Shown here in pieces: positions 62,231-64,000 of a stretch of 64,000 bases of DNA. A program made the position numbers and the translations under genes. The notes under the pieces are model-generated. The model worked only from the letters and a program-made list of their open reading frames with translations, ran no database searches and was not told where the DNA came from. Position 1 is the stretch's first letter. Every line of letters starts with the position of its first letter. The DNA is from Nematostella vectensis. Lineage: Eukaryota; Cnidaria; Anthozoa; Actiniaria; Edwardsiidae. The stretch is from NCBI RefSeq assembly GCF_932526225.1, contig NC_064041.1:17235888-17299887 (forward strand). The letters are read 5' to 3'.

Positions 62231-64000
62231 AAACAACTTGACTGCAAAACACTTACTGTAGGGCACTCGATATTAGGCATTACTTTCATGTGGTTGTAAG
62301 GTTGAAATGTCAAAACCTTCATTAACCCGTGAACTACGCTTTAGCGTATTACACTTTGTGGTGATCTGATTCTATTGTACTTTTTTGTGTTTTACTAACT
62401 ATTACCGTTTAAATATCACACTTTGTTTCACGGGTTAATGAAAACCACTCTAATTACTTATAGTAGTTCTTTTTTAATATTATTATTTACTTGTATAATT
62501 TAGATGAGCAATACATATTTCTTTATGGCTTTGTAGAGCTCATCTCATTCCTCATAAATAACAAACAAAATGAAGTTTGTTCTTATTTTGGTGCAAAGGA
62601 ATCTACAGTAGTTTTCTAATCAGATAATTGTTTTTCTTTTAACACTCACCTGTTATTTCAACAGCCTTACTTGAGTTTGCTTGTCTCAGAAATAGACCTT
62701 GCTTAATAAACAAAGACATGTTACAAACTTATTTAATAATAGGTAACAACTGCAATATTGTATGAAGAGAGTGCCCCTCTCTTCCCCCTGCTATTGTTGA
62801 AATTATGCTCAATAAACTTTTACATCTTCCCTCTCCACCAGTTAAGCATTCTATGTATGCTTCCCTGTACAAAATGCACCCCTTCAAATAGAACATTAAA
62901 GTTCACATACTTGTTTACTTCCTCAAACTCTTTTCTTTGTGTTGTTTGTTAACTTCCTAGGAACAAATTGAATACATATAATCAATAAATCTAGCAAGCT
63001 TATTTTGCAAACTCACTTTTTTTTATTATTTTTGCGCAAAACCTATCAGGATTAAGGGGTTCCAGCACAAAGAAAAAAAAACGAACTAAAAAAAAAGCCC
63101 ATTGGCCAGGGATCGAACCCGGTCTGAAGAACAAAACGGAAACCATACATACGGATTACCCAATCGGTATGGCAGCACAAGGCTTTTACGGAAGGCTGTA
63201 AAGAACCCGAAGGCCCCAAGCACCGATATTTCCGAGCGAATATGCTGTACAACACTCTTGCAAGGTTATCCCAACCCGCGCATTAATGGGGAGGACAATA
63301 ACCAGGATCCCAGGCCTGTAATACGGTTACGCCACGCACAGCTCGCCGAGATTGTGGATGACAAAAAATAGAGGTCTATTTGGGCGTCTTGGGTCCCTTG
63401 GGGACTCGCCATGCGCACGGGCGCATCTCTTTTATTGTGTACATGACATCAAATTATCGAAGAAAAAAGACGCTGTTTTGGTATCATGTGAAAATCATAA
63501 AATAAATAGAAATAAAGACGTAAGGGGGGGAGAATATTGACATATTCATATTATAATATTGACAAAATCCGCAATTTTGTCTACGCTGACTAAGTAAAGC
63601 TGTATTTTACTTTAAAGGGGCAGCAACATAGTACTGCGCATGTCTGGAGTCAGTGATTATTGTAGGCTTTTAAGTGTCAACAAACAGTTGAACTTTTTAA
63701 AAGCTATGAATACCTTATTAAATAATATGCAATATTATATTGAAAACTATGTTAATTGACAGTTTGTGGTCATTTTTTTTGTTTTGTTTAAAGTCTCCCA
63801 CATGAACCAAAAAATCTTAAGTCAGTATTAGAATTTCACTGAAGTTCATTGTGTCAGGGCTCTAGAGCTTTTGCAAATCTCTTAACCATGACACTCCCCT
63901 TTTAAAGGAAAGTAAAAAAAAATCAAAATTGTTGGTGGGGGTCTCTGTTGTGTTTGTTGTCTTTTTAGTTTTGTTCTATTATTATTATTATTTTCTTTGT
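62231..64000 (+). repeat. Satellite unit 32 (partial, first 1,770 bp)
   Basis: Cut by the window edge inside the ATT tract region. Many private changes: 'gtggttgtaag', 'taaatatcac', 'cttatagtag', 'tctcattcc', 'tttacatcttcc', 'gtgttgtttg', 'ggccagggatc', 'aaattatcg', 'tattataatattg' and 'aaaaaatctt'. No gene. Confidence 0.95.

Larger units (their letters stand above)
1..64000 (+). repeat. Tandem satellite array, ~2,007-bp unit, 31 full copies plus one partial
   Basis: The same ~2-kb sequence recurs from end to end in one orientation. The anchor 'aaacaacttgactgc' returns 31 times at a mean spacing of about 2,007 bp. Copies differ by scattered substitutions, homopolymer and microsatellite length changes, and a few small indels such as a 17-bp deletion in unit 28. 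No unique spacer or inverted unit is present. GC content is roughly one third overall, with a GC-richer, CpG-dense core in each unit. I recognise no known satellite family. Both array ends lie outside the window. The repetition is seen directly; calling it a satellite is inference. Confidence 0.98.

Noticed and set aside
1-64000. CRISPR array
   Set aside because: The repeated unit is about 2 kb with no short repeat-spacer alternation and no cas genes.
1-64000. Ribosomal, 5S, snRNA or histone gene cluster
   Set aside because: I looked for 5S, U1, U2 and U6 sequence and for histone-size frames in the unit and found none.
1-64000. Telomeric repeats or LTR/LINE retrotransposons
   Set aside because: No TTAGGG-type runs, no long terminal repeats and no reverse-transcriptase-like frame in any unit.

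Overview
The whole 64 kb window is one tandem satellite array. A unit of about 2,007 bp is repeated head to tail, always in the same orientation, in 31 complete copies plus a final partial copy. Taking each unit to begin at the motif 'aaacaacttgactgc', the starts are 1, 2012, 4025, 6032, 8040, 10048 and so on to 62231. Complete units are 1,991 to 2,019 bp long. I see no unique sequence, no inverted copy and no large insertion.

The organism is most likely a eukaryote, probably an animal: the window is non-coding, AT-rich and microsatellite-bearing, with Pol III-like and MITE-like fragments. The species cannot be named from sequence alone. I support no protein-coding gene. Open frames of 60 to 121 codons recur only because the DNA recurs; most have no ATG start, and single-base changes open or close them from copy to copy.

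Layout of one unit (offset from the unit start): (1) 88-212, a 125-bp foldback with 16-bp perfect inverted arms and a nested near-palindrome; (2) 213-865, AT-rich sequence with a small hairpin and A/T runs; (3) about 867-1200, a CpG-dense, GC-richer core. On its minus strand the core carries a tRNA-like segment with a T-arm/B-box, a 6-of-7 acceptor-like pairing and a T-run two bases beyond it. The core is also framed by an 11-bp inverted repeat 213 bp across and ends in two GC hairpins; (4) about 1298-1348, a 12-bp direct repeat and an 8-bp hairpin; (5) about 1377-1676, a 300-bp MITE-like segment with nested hairpins; (6) 1680-2011, A/T tracts, an (ATT)n and an (AT)n microsatellite.

The copies form a mosaic with higher-order structure. 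Units 9-10 are repeated as 11-12 (a 4,015-bp dimer), most of 18-19 as 20-21, unit 4 as unit 5, and a 2-kb segment is duplicated with breakpoints inside units 23-25. Units 17/22 and 22/26 share rare markers four to five units apart. This is what unequal exchange and gene conversion leave behind. Any biological role would lie in the RNA or structure potential of the core or in satellite function, not in proteins.
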